DNA of 64,000 bases from the NCBI RefSeq assembly GCF_017104715.1, contig NZ_JAAGPI010000034.1:36154-100153 (forward strand). The letters run 5' to 3'. This DNA comes from Burkholderia sp. Ac-20365. Its GTDB lineage: Bacteria; Pseudomonadota; Gammaproteobacteria; Burkholderiales; Burkholderiaceae. The notes under the pieces are model-generated. The model was not told the origin of the DNA and made no database searches. It saw only the letters and a list, made by a program, of their open reading frames with translations. Position numbers and translations under genes: made by a program. Below, one piece after another: positions 1 to 9,105 of this stretch. Within the stretch, counting starts at the first letter, position 1. The number at the start of each line of letters is the position of its first letter.

Positions 1-1607
1 GTCGGGCCGTCGCTTCGGGTGCGCAGGGCATCGTGATTTCGTTCCTGCATTCGTACACGAATCCCGAGCACGAAATTCAGGCCAAGGCATTTCTGGAGAA
101 AGCGCGTCCCGGATTCCCCGTGTTCCGCTCCAGCGAGACGTGGCCGATCATTCGCGAATACGAACGCACCATCACTGCTGTGGTGGGCGGCTATGTGCAG
201 CCGCGTGTCGCGCACTATCTCGAAGCGTTGCAATACGCGCTGAAGGAAGCCGGCGTGTCCGCCGAGGCGCATCTGACGAAAACCAACGGCGGCATCATGA
301 CCGCCGAACAGGGCAAGCGCGACTGCGTGCAGATGATCCTGTCCGGCACCGCGTCCGGTGTGATCGGCGCGAGCTACGTTGCAGAAACCAGCAATATCGC
401 GCACTGCATGAGCCTGGATATCGGTGGCACCAGCGCTGACGTCGCGCTCATCGAAAACGGTCAGCCGCAGTATGGTGTCGGCGAAAAGATCGGCGACTTC
501 AATATTCATATTCCGTCGGTGTCGGTGACGTCCATCGGCGAAGGCGGCGGCTCGATTGCATGGATCGACGAATATGGCGTGCTGAAAGTCGGCCCGGATA
601 GCGCAGGCTCGCGCCCCGGCCCCGCCTGCTACGGCATGGGCGGCACCAAAGCGACCATCACCGACGCGTTCGTCGCATGCGGGCTGGTCGGCCACTCGCA
701 ACTCGGCTACAACGCTGTCAATGTCGATCGCGCGAAGGCACGCGACGCCGTGGGCGAACTCGCCAGCCAGCTCGGCCGATCGATCGAAGAAACGGCGGAA
801 GCGATCATCAAGATCGCGATCTCCGGCATGTATGCCGATGTCAGCGCGCTCGTGTCGCGCTTCGGTATCGACGTGACGGAATATGCGCTGCTGGCATTCG
901 GCGGCGCGGGCCCGATGATGGCCTGTTTCCTCGCGCGCGAACTCAAGATGCCCGAAACGCTCGTGCCGCCGACGCCGGGCGTGCTGAGCGCACTGGGCGG
1001 ACTGATTGCCGACCTGAAGAACGATTTCATCAAGACGGTCTACGCCGATCTCCGGCCCGAACTCTCGCAGAACCTCGCAGCCGAATTCAGGAAGCTGCGC
1101 GAAGAAGCGCTGCACTGGTTGAAGACCGATCAGGGTTACAACGGCAAGCCGACATTCGTGTTCTCGGCGGAGATGCGTTATCGCGGGCAATCGTTCGAGA
1201 TCGACACTGAACTCGATCCGTCGCTCGTGGAACATTGCGATGCCGATGCGCTTGCAGCGGCCTTCCATGCCGCCCACCGACGCATGTACGGACACGCGGA
1301 CGACAGCGCCGCCGTGCAGGTCATCACGTTGCGTCTCGTGGCGATCGGCAAGACGGACAAGCCTCAATTCCCGCGCCGCGCACTGAACGTCGCGACGCCG
1401 AACGCCGTTGGCACCGTCACCTGCCACCTGGATGGCGAGATTCGCGAAATCGGCCTGTATCGACGTGCATTGCTCGAACCGGGCCATCACTTCGACGGCC
1501 CCGCCGTGATCGCACAGGACGACTGCACGACTGTCGTTCCTCCCGGCTTCCGCGTCAACGTGGATGAATTCAGCAACCTGCGCATCGTTCTGGAGAACAC
1601 GCGATGA
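1..1607 (+). CDS. hyuA: Hydantoinase/oxoprolinase-type ATPase subunit A, 5' end outside window
   Basis: The reading frame is open to the left edge (first full codon at base 3), so 534 C-terminal residues of a protein of about 680 are visible. The family (N-methylhydantoinase A, 5-oxoprolinase, acetone carboxylase beta) uses ATP to activate an amide or carbonyl. The second ASKHA-type phosphate loop reads SLDIGGTSADVA, followed by SVTSIGEGGGSIAW and AFGGAGPMM. The intact paralogue at 4916 aligns end to end with high identity, which shows that only the N-terminal ATPase motif is missing. The stop overlaps the start of the next gene by 4 bp (ATGA), so translation is coupled. Substrate is not readable from sequence; a cyclic imide, hydantoin or lactam is likely. 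Confidence 0.9.
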   Translation, partial: RAVASGAQGIVISFLHSYTNPEHEIQAKAFLEKARPGFPVFRSSETWPIIREYERTITAVVGGYVQPRVAHYLEALQYALKEAGVSAEAHLTKTNGGIMTAEQGKRDCVQMILSGTASGVIGASYVAETSNIAHCMSLDIGGTSADVALIENGQPQYGVGEKIGDFNIHIPSVSVTSIGEGGGSIAWIDEYGVLKVGPDSAGSRPGPACYGMGGTKATITDAFVACGLVGHSQLGYNAVNVDRAKARDAVGELASQLGRSIEETAEAIIKIAISGMYADVSALVSRFGIDVTEYALLAFGGAGPMMACFLARELKMPETLVPPTPGVLSALGGLIADLKNDFIKTVYADLRPELSQNLAAEFRKLREEALHWLKTDQGYNGKPTFVFSAEMRYRGQSFEIDTELDPSLVEHCDADALAAAFHAAHRRMYGHADDSAAVQVITLRLVAIGKTDKPQFPRRALNVATPNAVGTVTCHLDGEIREIGLYRRALLEPGHHFDGPAVIAQDDCTTVVPPGFRVNVDEFSNLRIVLENTR

Positions 1608-3607
1608 CTATCGACAAGGCAGTGCTTCAGGTCCTCGCCAACCACTGCAAGGCAGCGGCGGAGAGCATGGGCTATACGCTGATGAGAACGGCGTATTCGA
1701 CCTTCGTGAAAGAGACGGAGGACTTCTCGTGCCAGCTGCTCACCAAAGAAGGGCTGACGTTCGCGTCGCCGAAGACGATGGGCGCGACCTGGTACACGGG
1801 TCTCGACTACAGCGCCGTGATCGCGATGACGAACGACTATCGGGAAGGCGACGTCTACATGACGAACGACCCGTATAGCGGCTACGTCGCGACGCATTCG
1901 CCCGACATCCACATCTGGAAGCCGGTGTTCAGCGAAGGCCAGCTGGTGTGCTTCGTCGGATGCCACGTGCACAACACCGATGTCGGCGGCGCCGTGCCCG
2001 CGACGCTGTCGCGCACGCTGACGGAAGTGCAGCAGGAAGGCCTGCGCATTCCGCCAGTTCTCCTGATGCGCGACGGCGTGCTGAACCAGGAAGTGCTCGA
2101 CATCATGCGCATCAACGTGCGCGTGCCGGACCAGAACCGCGGTGACCTGAATGCGCAACTGGCGTGCGTGAACACGGGTGAAGCGAAGGTGCTCGAGATC
2201 ATCGAGCGCATGGGCCGCGAGCAGTTCGTGGAAGGGATCGAAGAACTGCTGAACTACGCGGACCAGCAGGCGCGCGACATCATCCGCTCGATTCCCGACG
2301 GCGACTATTCGTTCGCCGACTACGCCGACGAAGATTCCACCAACGGCTTTCCTGCGCGCATCTGCCTCACGGCACGCGTGCGCGGCGATTCCGTCGAACT
2401 CGATTTCACCGGTACGGACCCGCAACTCGCGTCGTCGCTGAACATGCCGACGGGCGGCAACGAGCGGCATGCGCTGATCGCAGTCGGTTTCATCTACGTG
2501 CTGTACGCGCTGAAGCCGAACATCGAACTGAACTCGGGTTCGGTGCGCGCATTGCGGGCGATCCTGCCTGCCGGTTCCGTCGTGAATGCCGTGTATCCCG
2601 CCGCTGTCGGCATGCGCAGCCTGCTGTGCAACGTCACGCAGACTGCCATCATCGGCGCGTTCACGCAGGCCTTGCCGGACCGTCTGCCTGCATCGCCCGG
2701 CAGCGGCGTGTCGATCCTCAACGTGAAGACCACGACCCACGACGGCCGAATGGTGATGGCGTCGATCGGTCCGGTAGGCGGCGGCGCGGGCGGCGGTCCT
2801 GCCGAAGACGGCGCGGAAGGCAGCGGCGCCAACATGTCGTTCCTCAAGAACACGCCCGTCGAAATCAACGAAGCCGAAGTGCCCATTTATATCCGCAAGT
2901 ACGGCCTCGTTCCGGACTCCGGCGGACCCGGGCGTTTGCGCGGCGGCAGCGCGACCTTCATGGAGTTCCAGTTGTTTGCGCCGAACAGCATGGTGACGGC
3001 GCGCAACCGCGACCGGACCATTATTTCCGCGTGGGGCATTCTCGGCGGCGCGCCCGGCCGCACGTCGCGCTTCGTCAAGAACCCGGATTCCGCGAACCCG
3101 GTTGAACTCGGCAACGCGGACATCGTGATGTGCGAACCGGGCGACGTCATTCTCGTCGAAGGCCCCGGCGCGGGCGGCTATGGACACGCATACGAGCGCC
3201 CCGTCGCGGCGGTCGTGGCGGACGTCCGCCGTGGGCTGGTGTCGCGCGAACAGGCGAAAGAAGGCTACGGCGTTTCGGTCGACAAGGACTATATCGTCGA
3301 TGAAAAAGCGACGACTGCGCTGCGCGATGCAATGCGAGCCAAACCCGTTGGCGGCCACTACGCGCACGGACCAGGCCGCACGGCGTTCGAGCAGGTCTGG
3401 ACCACGGCGCGCTATCAGGCGCTGACGCAGATTCTCGCGAAGGCACCCATCTCGTGGCGCTATTTCGTCAAGCACAAGCTGTTCGCAGCAATCGGCAAGC
3501 AGGTCGCGGGACCGGATGGCGGCGCGGGCGACGTGAACGCAGCGTACATCGCACTGACGCGCCAGTTTCCCGAACTTCCCACGCTCGCCGACACCGTCGC
3601 CGCGTAA
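1604..3607 (+). CDS. hyuB: Hydantoinase/oxoprolinase-type subunit B
   Basis: A 667-residue protein of the HyuB/5-oxoprolinase C-terminal family, partner of the upstream HyuA. Recognisable stretches are LMRTAYSTFVKETEDFSC near the N-terminus, the TNDPYSGYVATHSPD block, a His-rich FVGCHVHNTDVGGAVP segment (likely metal or active-site region), and the DFTGTDPQLASSLNMP and GGPGRLRGG blocks. Length is normal for the family. It overlaps hyuA by 4 bp and is followed after 57 bp by the ene-reductase gene. HyuB normally carries out hydrolysis after HyuA spends ATP. A close paralogue lies at 6966. Confidence 0.92.
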   Translation: MTIDKAVLQVLANHCKAAAESMGYTLMRTAYSTFVKETEDFSCQLLTKEGLTFASPKTMGATWYTGLDYSAVIAMTNDYREGDVYMTNDPYSGYVATHSPDIHIWKPVFSEGQLVCFVGCHVHNTDVGGAVPATLSRTLTEVQQEGLRIPPVLLMRDGVLNQEVLDIMRINVRVPDQNRGDLNAQLACVNTGEAKVLEIIERMGREQFVEGIEELLNYADQQARDIIRSIPDGDYSFADYADEDSTNGFPARICLTARVRGDSVELDFTGTDPQLASSLNMPTGGNERHALIAVGFIYVLYALKPNIELNSGSVRALRAILPAGSVVNAVYPAAVGMRSLLCNVTQTAIIGAFTQALPDRLPASPGSGVSILNVKTTTHDGRMVMASIGPVGGGAGGGPAEDGAEGSGANMSFLKNTPVEINEAEVPIYIRKYGLVPDSGGPGRLRGGSATFMEFQLFAPNSMVTARNRDRTIISAWGILGGAPGRTSRFVKNPDSANPVELGNADIVMCEPGDVILVEGPGAGGYGHAYERPVAAVVADVRRGLVSREQAKEGYGVSVDKDYIVDEKATTALRDAMRAKPVGGHYAHGPGRTAFEQVWTTARYQALTQILAKAPISWRYFVKHKLFAAIGKQVAGPDGGAGDVNAAYIALTRQFPELPTLADTVAA

Positions 3608-3664
3608 TCGAACAGGACAGCGGCGCGCCACGCGCGTCGCGAATCACCAATCAGGAGTACAGGC

Positions 3665-4861
3665 ATGAATGCCAATCCCGCCATGCTCGAATCGCAACCC
3701 GCAGCCAGGCTCTTCACCCCGTTCACGCTGCGTGGCGTGACGTTTCCGAACCGCATCGTGATCGCGCCGATGCAGATGTACAAGTCGAAGCCCGACGGCA
3801 TTCTGACCGACTGGCATTTCCAGCATCTTGCGAAATTCGCGGTCGGCGGTGCCGGCACCGTGATGACGGAAGGGCTTATCGTCGATGAAGTGGGCCGCAA
3901 CACCTACGGCGATCTCGGTATCTGGTCGGACGCGCAGGTGCCTGCGCTGTCGCGTCTCACTGGCTTTCTTCACGAGGCCGGCTCGCTTGCCGCCGCGCAA
4001 TTGCATCACGCGGGTCCAAAATCGGCGCGTCAGCGGCCATGGGAAGGACTCGGGCCGCTCGGCGACGCCGAAGCCGCACGCGGCGAAGTGCCGTGGCAGC
4101 CGGTGAGTTCGTCGGATGGCCGCTCGGTTGAAGGCTGGCATCAGCCGCGTGCGCTGACGAAGGATGAAATCCGCCAGCTCGTCGACCGCTATGCAGCGGG
4201 TGCGCGCCGCGCTGATCAGGCCGGCTTCGACGTGCTCGATGTCCACGCGGCGCACGGTTATCTGATTCACTCGTTCCTCTCGCCGATCGCCAATCGACGT
4301 GACGACGAATACGGCGGCGACCGCGACGGCCGCATGCGTTTCGCGCTCGAAATCGCCAGTGCGCTGCGCGCCAACTGGCCCGCGCACAAGCCGATCTTTT
4401 TCCGGCTGTCGTGCGTCGACTGGCGTCCGGACGTCGACTCGCGCAGCGACGGCTGGACGATCGAAGACAGTTGCGTGCTGGCCACCGAGTTGCACAAACG
4501 CGGCGTCGATCTGATCGACTGCTCGTCGGGTGGCATCCGCGCTGAAAACTCGTTGATGGACTACGCGAAAAAACGCCAGCGGCTCACGCGCGGTCATCAG
4601 GTGCCGTATGCCGAGCAGATCCGCAAGACCACGAGCGTGCCGACCATGGCTGTCGGCGTCATTCTCGATGGGCCGCAAGCCGAACAGATTCTCGCCGAAG
4701 AGAAAGCCGATCTGATCGCGATCGGCCGCGAAGCGCTGATCGATCCGCATTGGGCGCTGCACGCGGCGCAGGCGCTTGGCGTCGATCCGGACTGGAAGCG
4801 GTGGCCATCGTCGTACGGATGGTGGCTCGCATTGCGCGCACGAATCGGCATTCAGGACTGA
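3665..4861 (+). CDS. Old Yellow Enzyme family NADH:flavin oxidoreductase (ene-reductase)
   Basis: A 398-residue FMN-dependent TIM-barrel protein of the OYE/NADH oxidase family. N-terminal FTLRGVTFPNRIVIAPMQMY is the conserved FMN-binding beginning, AAAQLHHAGPKS holds the paired active-site histidines, and HAAHGYLIHSFLSPIANRR is the family signature. MAVGVILDGPQAEQIL and LIAIGREALIDPHW are the phosphate-binding and C-terminal portions. The position equivalent to the redox-tuning Cys of YqjM appears to be Gln (PMQMY). OYEs reduce activated C=C bonds such as maleimides and enones. It lies between two hyuAB pairs on the same strand, so it probably acts in one pathway with them; a maleimide-to-succinimide step followed by imide opening is an inference. 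Start chosen at ATG with AGGAG 7-8 bases upstream. Confidence 0.92.
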   Translation: MNANPAMLESQPAARLFTPFTLRGVTFPNRIVIAPMQMYKSKPDGILTDWHFQHLAKFAVGGAGTVMTEGLIVDEVGRNTYGDLGIWSDAQVPALSRLTGFLHEAGSLAAAQLHHAGPKSARQRPWEGLGPLGDAEAARGEVPWQPVSSSDGRSVEGWHQPRALTKDEIRQLVDRYAAGARRADQAGFDVLDVHAAHGYLIHSFLSPIANRRDDEYGGDRDGRMRFALEIASALRANWPAHKPIFFRLSCVDWRPDVDSRSDGWTIEDSCVLATELHKRGVDLIDCSSGGIRAENSLMDYAKKRQRLTRGHQVPYAEQIRKTTSVPTMAVGVILDGPQAEQILAEEKADLIAIGREALIDPHWALHAAQALGVDPDWKRWPSSYGWWLALRARIGIQD

Positions 4862-4915
4862 CGGGCGTTCATCCACCTTTCGCTCTCTATCGATGAACAC
4901 ATTACGGACAGAAAA

Positions 4916-6958
4916 ATGGCTCACAGAATCGGCGTAGATATCGGCGGATCGTTTACGGATTTCGCCGTCCTCGATGAACAGACCAAAGAAGTGCGCGCAC
5001 TGAAGGTCTTTTCCAGACCGGACTCGCCCGGTGCCGAAGTGCTGACGGGCATCGCCCAGTTGACCGCGCGCTACGGCATCAAACCGGAAGACATCAGCTA
5101 CTTCACACACGGCACGACAGTGGGCGTCAACACCGTGATCCAGAAGAAAGGCCTGCGCCTCGCGCTCTTCACCACGGCCGACTTCTGCGATGTGCTCGAA
5201 CTCGGCCGCCTGAAGCTGCCGAACATGTTCGATCTGCTCTCGCGCCGCCCTGCCCCGCTGATTCCGCGCGAGCGCGTGTTCGGCATTCGCGAGCGCCTGC
5301 TCGCCGATGGCTCGGTCGACGTCAGCCCCGACGAAGACGACATCAAACGTGCAGTGAATCTCGCTATCAAGGCGGGCGCGGAAGGCATCGTCATCGCGTT
5401 CCTGCATTCGTACCGCAACGGCATGCACGAAACGGCCGTCAAGAAGATCGTGCGCGAGATCGCGCCGACCTTGCCGGTGTTCTGTTCGTCCGAAGTGTGG
5501 CCGATCATTCGCGAGTACGAGCGCACCATGACGGCTGTGATCGACGGATACGTCCAGCCGCGCGTCGCGCATTACCTCGCGTCATTGCAGGCGGCGTTGA
5601 AAGAAGCGGGCGTGATGCCGGAGCCGCGCATCACGAAGTCCAATGGCGGCGTCATGACGGCCGAGCAAGGCAAGCGCGACTCCGTGCAGATGATTCTGTC
5701 GGGCACGGCATCGGGCGTGATCGGCGCGGCGTTCGTGGCGCAATCGTGCGGACTGAACGACTGCATGAGTCTTGATATCGGCGGAACGAGCGCGGACGTC
5801 GCGATCATCACCGATGGCAAGCCGCGCTATGGCATCGGCGAATACATCGGCGATTACCAGATCTATATTCCGTCCGTGTCGGTGACCTCGATCGGCGAAG
5901 GCGGCGGCTCGATCGCGTGGATCGACTCGCTCGGCGTGCTGAAGGTCGGGCCCGACAGCGCCGGCTCGACGCCGGGTCCGGCGTGCTATGGCCGCGGCGG
6001 CAAGCTGCCGACCATCACCGACGCGTTCGCCGTGTGCGGCATCGTCGGACAGGAGCAGCTTGGCTTCAATGCCGTTTCCGTCGATGTCGCGGCTGCTCGC
6101 GCGGCCATCGGCACGCTGGCGCACGAGCTGAACAAATCGGTCGAAGAGACCGCCGAGTCGATCATCCGCATCGCGGTGGCGCGCATGTTCGCCAAGGTCA
6201 GCGCGCTGGTGACGAAGTTCGGCATCGATCCGCGCACGATGTCGATGCTGCCCTTCGGCGGCGCGGGCCCGATGATGGGCTGTCTGCTTGCACGCGAACT
6301 CGGCATGCGCCGCACCGTCGTGCCCGTCACGCCTGGCGTGCTGAGCGCGCTCGGCGGGCTGCTCGCCGACTTCAAGAACGACTTCATCAAGATGCTGTTC
6401 GTCGAACTCGACGACAGCGTGCTGCCCGAGTTGCGCAGCGGCTTTGCCGACCTGCGTGAGCGCGGCGCCGCGTGGCTGCGCGACGATCAGGGCTACGAAG
6501 GCGAGGCTGAACTGCAGTTCTCTGCCGACATGCGTTATCGCGGGCAGTCGTTTGAAATTGAAGTGGCGCTCACGCAGGAAGTCGCGTGTGAAGGTACCGC
6601 CGGGCAACTCAAGGCCGCCTTCCACGCCGCGCACGAAGCGATGTACGGCCATTCGGACCCGGACGCGGCGGTGCAGCTTGTCAGCCTGCGGCTCGTCGCG
6701 AGCGGCAAGACGCCGCGCCCCGAGATGAAGCGCATCCGCGAAAACGACGGCACGCCGCCGTCGTTCCGCGAGATCGAAATCTGGGCGGAAGGCAAGCAGC
6801 AGCGCGTGCCGCTTTACGTGCGCGCAGGACTGCTCGCCGGGCACACGTTCGCAGGCCCCGCCGTCGTCGCGCAGGACGACACGACCACCTTCATTCCGTC
6901 GGGCACCGACGTCACCGTCGATGCGTTCGGCAACCTCGACATCACATTCGTAAGGTAG
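4916..6958 (+). CDS. hyuA: Hydantoinase/oxoprolinase-type ATPase subunit A (second copy)
   Basis: Full-length 680-residue HyuA. The first phosphate-binding loop is at residues 4-15 (RIGVDIGGSFTD); THGTTVGVN lies near residue 64; the second loop SLDIGGTSADVAI is near 285, and PFGGAGPMM near 445. Highly similar throughout to the partial gene at the left edge, so it is a tandem paralogue, not a chance family member. It follows the ene-reductase by 54 bp and precedes hyuB copy 2 by 7 bp, which suggests one transcript. No promoter or terminator is visible between the ene-reductase and this gene. Confidence 0.93.
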   Translation: MAHRIGVDIGGSFTDFAVLDEQTKEVRALKVFSRPDSPGAEVLTGIAQLTARYGIKPEDISYFTHGTTVGVNTVIQKKGLRLALFTTADFCDVLELGRLKLPNMFDLLSRRPAPLIPRERVFGIRERLLADGSVDVSPDEDDIKRAVNLAIKAGAEGIVIAFLHSYRNGMHETAVKKIVREIAPTLPVFCSSEVWPIIREYERTMTAVIDGYVQPRVAHYLASLQAALKEAGVMPEPRITKSNGGVMTAEQGKRDSVQMILSGTASGVIGAAFVAQSCGLNDCMSLDIGGTSADVAIITDGKPRYGIGEYIGDYQIYIPSVSVTSIGEGGGSIAWIDSLGVLKVGPDSAGSTPGPACYGRGGKLPTITDAFAVCGIVGQEQLGFNAVSVDVAAARAAIGTLAHELNKSVEETAESIIRIAVARMFAKVSALVTKFGIDPRTMSMLPFGGAGPMMGCLLARELGMRRTVVPVTPGVLSALGGLLADFKNDFIKMLFVELDDSVLPELRSGFADLRERGAAWLRDDQGYEGEAELQFSADMRYRGQSFEIEVALTQEVACEGTAGQLKAAFHAAHEAMYGHSDPDAAVQLVSLRLVASGKTPRPEMKRIRENDGTPPSFREIEIWAEGKQQRVPLYVRAGLLAGHTFAGPAVVAQDDTTTFIPSGTDVTVDAFGNLDITFVR

Positions 6959-6965
6959 TCAAGAC

Positions 6966-8957
6966 ATGCGAATCGATAACACGACGCTTCAGATTCTGGC
7001 GGACTATTGCGCCGCCGCGACGGAAGTGATGGCGCACACGCTGATGCGTACCGCCCACTCCACTTTCGTGAAGGAAACCGAGGACTTCACCGCGCAACTC
7101 GTCACGCCCGACGGCGTGACCTTCGCTTCGCCCAAGGGCCTGGGCGCGACCTGGTTCACGGGTCTCGATTACGGCACCGCGTTCGGGATGATCGACGCAT
7201 ACGAAGAAGGCGACATCTGCGTCACCAACGATCCCTATAGCGGCTACGTCGCAACGCATTCGCCCGACCTGCACATGTGGAAGCCCGTCTTTCACGAAGG
7301 CGAACTGGTGTGCTTCGTTGCGGGCCACGTGCACAACACGGACGTGGGCGGCGCAGTGCCCGCCTCGCTGTCACGCGCGCTGACGGAAGTGCAGCAGGAA
7401 GGCTTGCGCCTGCCGCCGCTCAAGATCTGCACGCGCAACGGCTTCAACGAAAACGTGCTGCGCATCATCCAGACGAACGTGCGCGTGCCGGAGCAGAACT
7501 GGGGCGACCTGAAAGCGCAGATCGCCGCGATGAATGTCGGCGAGCGCCGCGTGCACGAGATCATCGCGCGCTTCGGCGTCGAGACCTTCCGTGAAGCGCA
7601 GCGCGAGCTGCTCAACTATGCGGAGCGGCAAGCGCGGCAGATCGTCGAGTCGATCCCTGACGGCGAATACTCGTTCTCCGATTACGCCGATGAAGACGGC
7701 CCGAACGGCAACCCGTGCCGCGTCGCGGTGAAACTGACCGTGCGCGGCGACGGCCTCACGATGGACTTCACGGGCAGCGATCCGCAGCTCGCGTCGTCGT
7801 TGAACATGCCGACAGGCGGCAACGAGCGGCATGCGCTCGTCACGCCCGCGCTGATTCTCGTGCTGTCCACGCTGAATCCGCACCTCGTGCTCAACTACGG
7901 GACGGCGCGCGTGGCGCGCGCGATCCTGCCCGAAGGCACGATCATGAATGCAGTCGCGCCCGCCGCGGTCGGCATGCGCAGCCTGATCGTCGGCGTCGTT
8001 CAGCTGGCCGTGCTCGGCGCGTTCCAGCAGGCGTTGCCCGAACGGCTCGCAGCCTCGCCGGCGGGCAGCGCGTCGCTGCTCAACGTGAAGACCGCGGACC
8101 GGCATGGCCGCACGATCATGGCGTCGATCGGACCGATCAGTGGCGGCGGCGGTGGTTCACCCGAAGACGACGGCGTCGAAGGTTGCGGCGGCAACCGTTC
8201 GTTCCTCAAGAACACGCCCGTCGAAATCAATGAAGTGGAAGTGCCCATCAAGATCTTGCGCTACGGCCTCGTCACCGATTCGGGCGGCGCCGGCAAGTAT
8301 CGCGGCGGCACGGCAATGGTGATGGACTTCCAGGTGTTCTCGCCCGGCTCCGTCGTCACCGCGCGCAACCGCAACCGCACCCGCTTCGCTTCGTGGGGCG
8401 TGCTGGGCGGCAAGGCGGGCGGCACGTCGCAATTCCTGCTCAATCCAGGTACGCCGGGCGAACGCGATCTCGGCAACACGGACGTGGTCGGCTGCAATCC
8501 GGGCGACGTGCTGTCCGTGCGCGGTCCTGGCGGCGGTGGCTGGGGCGTGCCGTACGACCGCCCCGTCGAACTGGTCGCCACCGATGTACGCGGCGGCTTC
8601 GTGAGCCGCGAGGTTGCCGAACGCGTCTATGGCGTCGTGCTCGACGATGACCTGCAGGTCGACACGGATGCGACCGCGAAGCTGCGCAAGAACGTGGCCG
8701 TCGGCGCGATCCGCGAGCCGTTCGATCTCGGCGACGCACGCGCGTCGTATGAAAAGGTCTGGAACGACGAACGATACGGCGCGCTCACCGATATCCTGAG
8801 CGGCTTGCCCGTGATCTGGCGTCACTACGTGAAGCAGAAGATTTTTGCGCTGATCGGCAATGCGCCGTCCGACAACGGCAAGGCATCGGTGAAGGCGGCC
8901 TATCTGAAGCTGCTGGATCAGGACGCCGCGCTCAAACGCAGTCTCATCGGCGAATAA
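6966..8957 (+). CDS. hyuB: Hydantoinase/oxoprolinase-type subunit B (second copy)
   Basis: A 663-residue HyuB, paralogous to the gene at 1604. The same blocks are present: TAHSTFVKETEDFTA, TNDPYSGYVATHSPD, FVAGHVHNTDVGGAVP, DFTGSDPQLASSLNMP, and a glycine-rich ISGGGGGSPEDDG segment in place of the Gly/Ala run of copy 1. It forms the last gene of the five-gene block and is followed by a strong terminator at 9004. Two complete HyuA/HyuB pairs in one transcript imply two related ring-opening activities or two substrates. Start ATG at 6966 has only a weak Shine-Dalgarno, consistent with coupling to the gene just upstream. Confidence 0.92.
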   Translation: MRIDNTTLQILADYCAAATEVMAHTLMRTAHSTFVKETEDFTAQLVTPDGVTFASPKGLGATWFTGLDYGTAFGMIDAYEEGDICVTNDPYSGYVATHSPDLHMWKPVFHEGELVCFVAGHVHNTDVGGAVPASLSRALTEVQQEGLRLPPLKICTRNGFNENVLRIIQTNVRVPEQNWGDLKAQIAAMNVGERRVHEIIARFGVETFREAQRELLNYAERQARQIVESIPDGEYSFSDYADEDGPNGNPCRVAVKLTVRGDGLTMDFTGSDPQLASSLNMPTGGNERHALVTPALILVLSTLNPHLVLNYGTARVARAILPEGTIMNAVAPAAVGMRSLIVGVVQLAVLGAFQQALPERLAASPAGSASLLNVKTADRHGRTIMASIGPISGGGGGSPEDDGVEGCGGNRSFLKNTPVEINEVEVPIKILRYGLVTDSGGAGKYRGGTAMVMDFQVFSPGSVVTARNRNRTRFASWGVLGGKAGGTSQFLLNPGTPGERDLGNTDVVGCNPGDVLSVRGPGGGGWGVPYDRPVELVATDVRGGFVSREVAERVYGVVLDDDLQVDTDATAKLRKNVAVGAIREPFDLGDARASYEKVWNDERYGALTDILSGLPVIWRHYVKQKIFALIGNAPSDNGKASVKAAYLKLLDQDAALKRSLIGE

Positions 8958-9003
8958 GGATCAGCGCGGTTTTCGCGCAAAAGGCTTTCTCTCGCAGTAG
9001 TTC

Positions 9004-9054
9004 GGGCGTTCACGGCTTTCTGCATACCCTGGCAGCCGTGGACGCCCATTTTTT
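9004..9054 (+). terminator. Rho-independent terminator after hyuB copy 2
   Basis: A 14-bp stem (GGGCGTTCACGGCT pairing with AGCCGTGGACGCCC, one mismatch) encloses a 16-base loop and is followed by ATTTTTT. It closes the hyu/ene-reductase transcript before the nemR promoter region. Confidence 0.88.
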
Positions 9055-9063
9055 CGCCCGGAT

Positions 9064-9086
9064 ATTTACTAGACGACTGGTCTACT
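9064..9086. promoter_or_regulatory. NemR-type operator, copy 1 (nemR promoter)
   Basis: The core is TAGAC-GACTG-GTCTA, a perfect 5-bp inverted repeat with a 5-bp spacer (9070-9084), inside a 23-bp stretch that recurs exactly at 9763-9785. It ends 19 bases before the repressor start codon, so it should overlap the promoter and give autorepression. The TAGACC/GGTCTA-like arms resemble the known NemR box of enterobacteria; assignment follows from the gene next to it. Confidence 0.85.
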
Positions 9087-9105
9087 CAGTGTTACAGTAG
9101 CGCCC

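Noticed and set aside
1487..3631. Long minus-strand open frame (714 codons) opposite hyuB
   Set aside because: Arg/His/Ala-rich composition without domains; it mirrors the strongly conserved hyuB frame.
3644..5572. Long minus-strand open frame (642 codons) opposite the ene-reductase and second hyuA
   Set aside because: Antisense to two well-recognised genes; no motif and low-complexity basic composition.
5582..6844. Minus-strand 420-codon frame opposite hyuA copy 2
   Set aside because: Same reason: a shadow of high-GC coding DNA.
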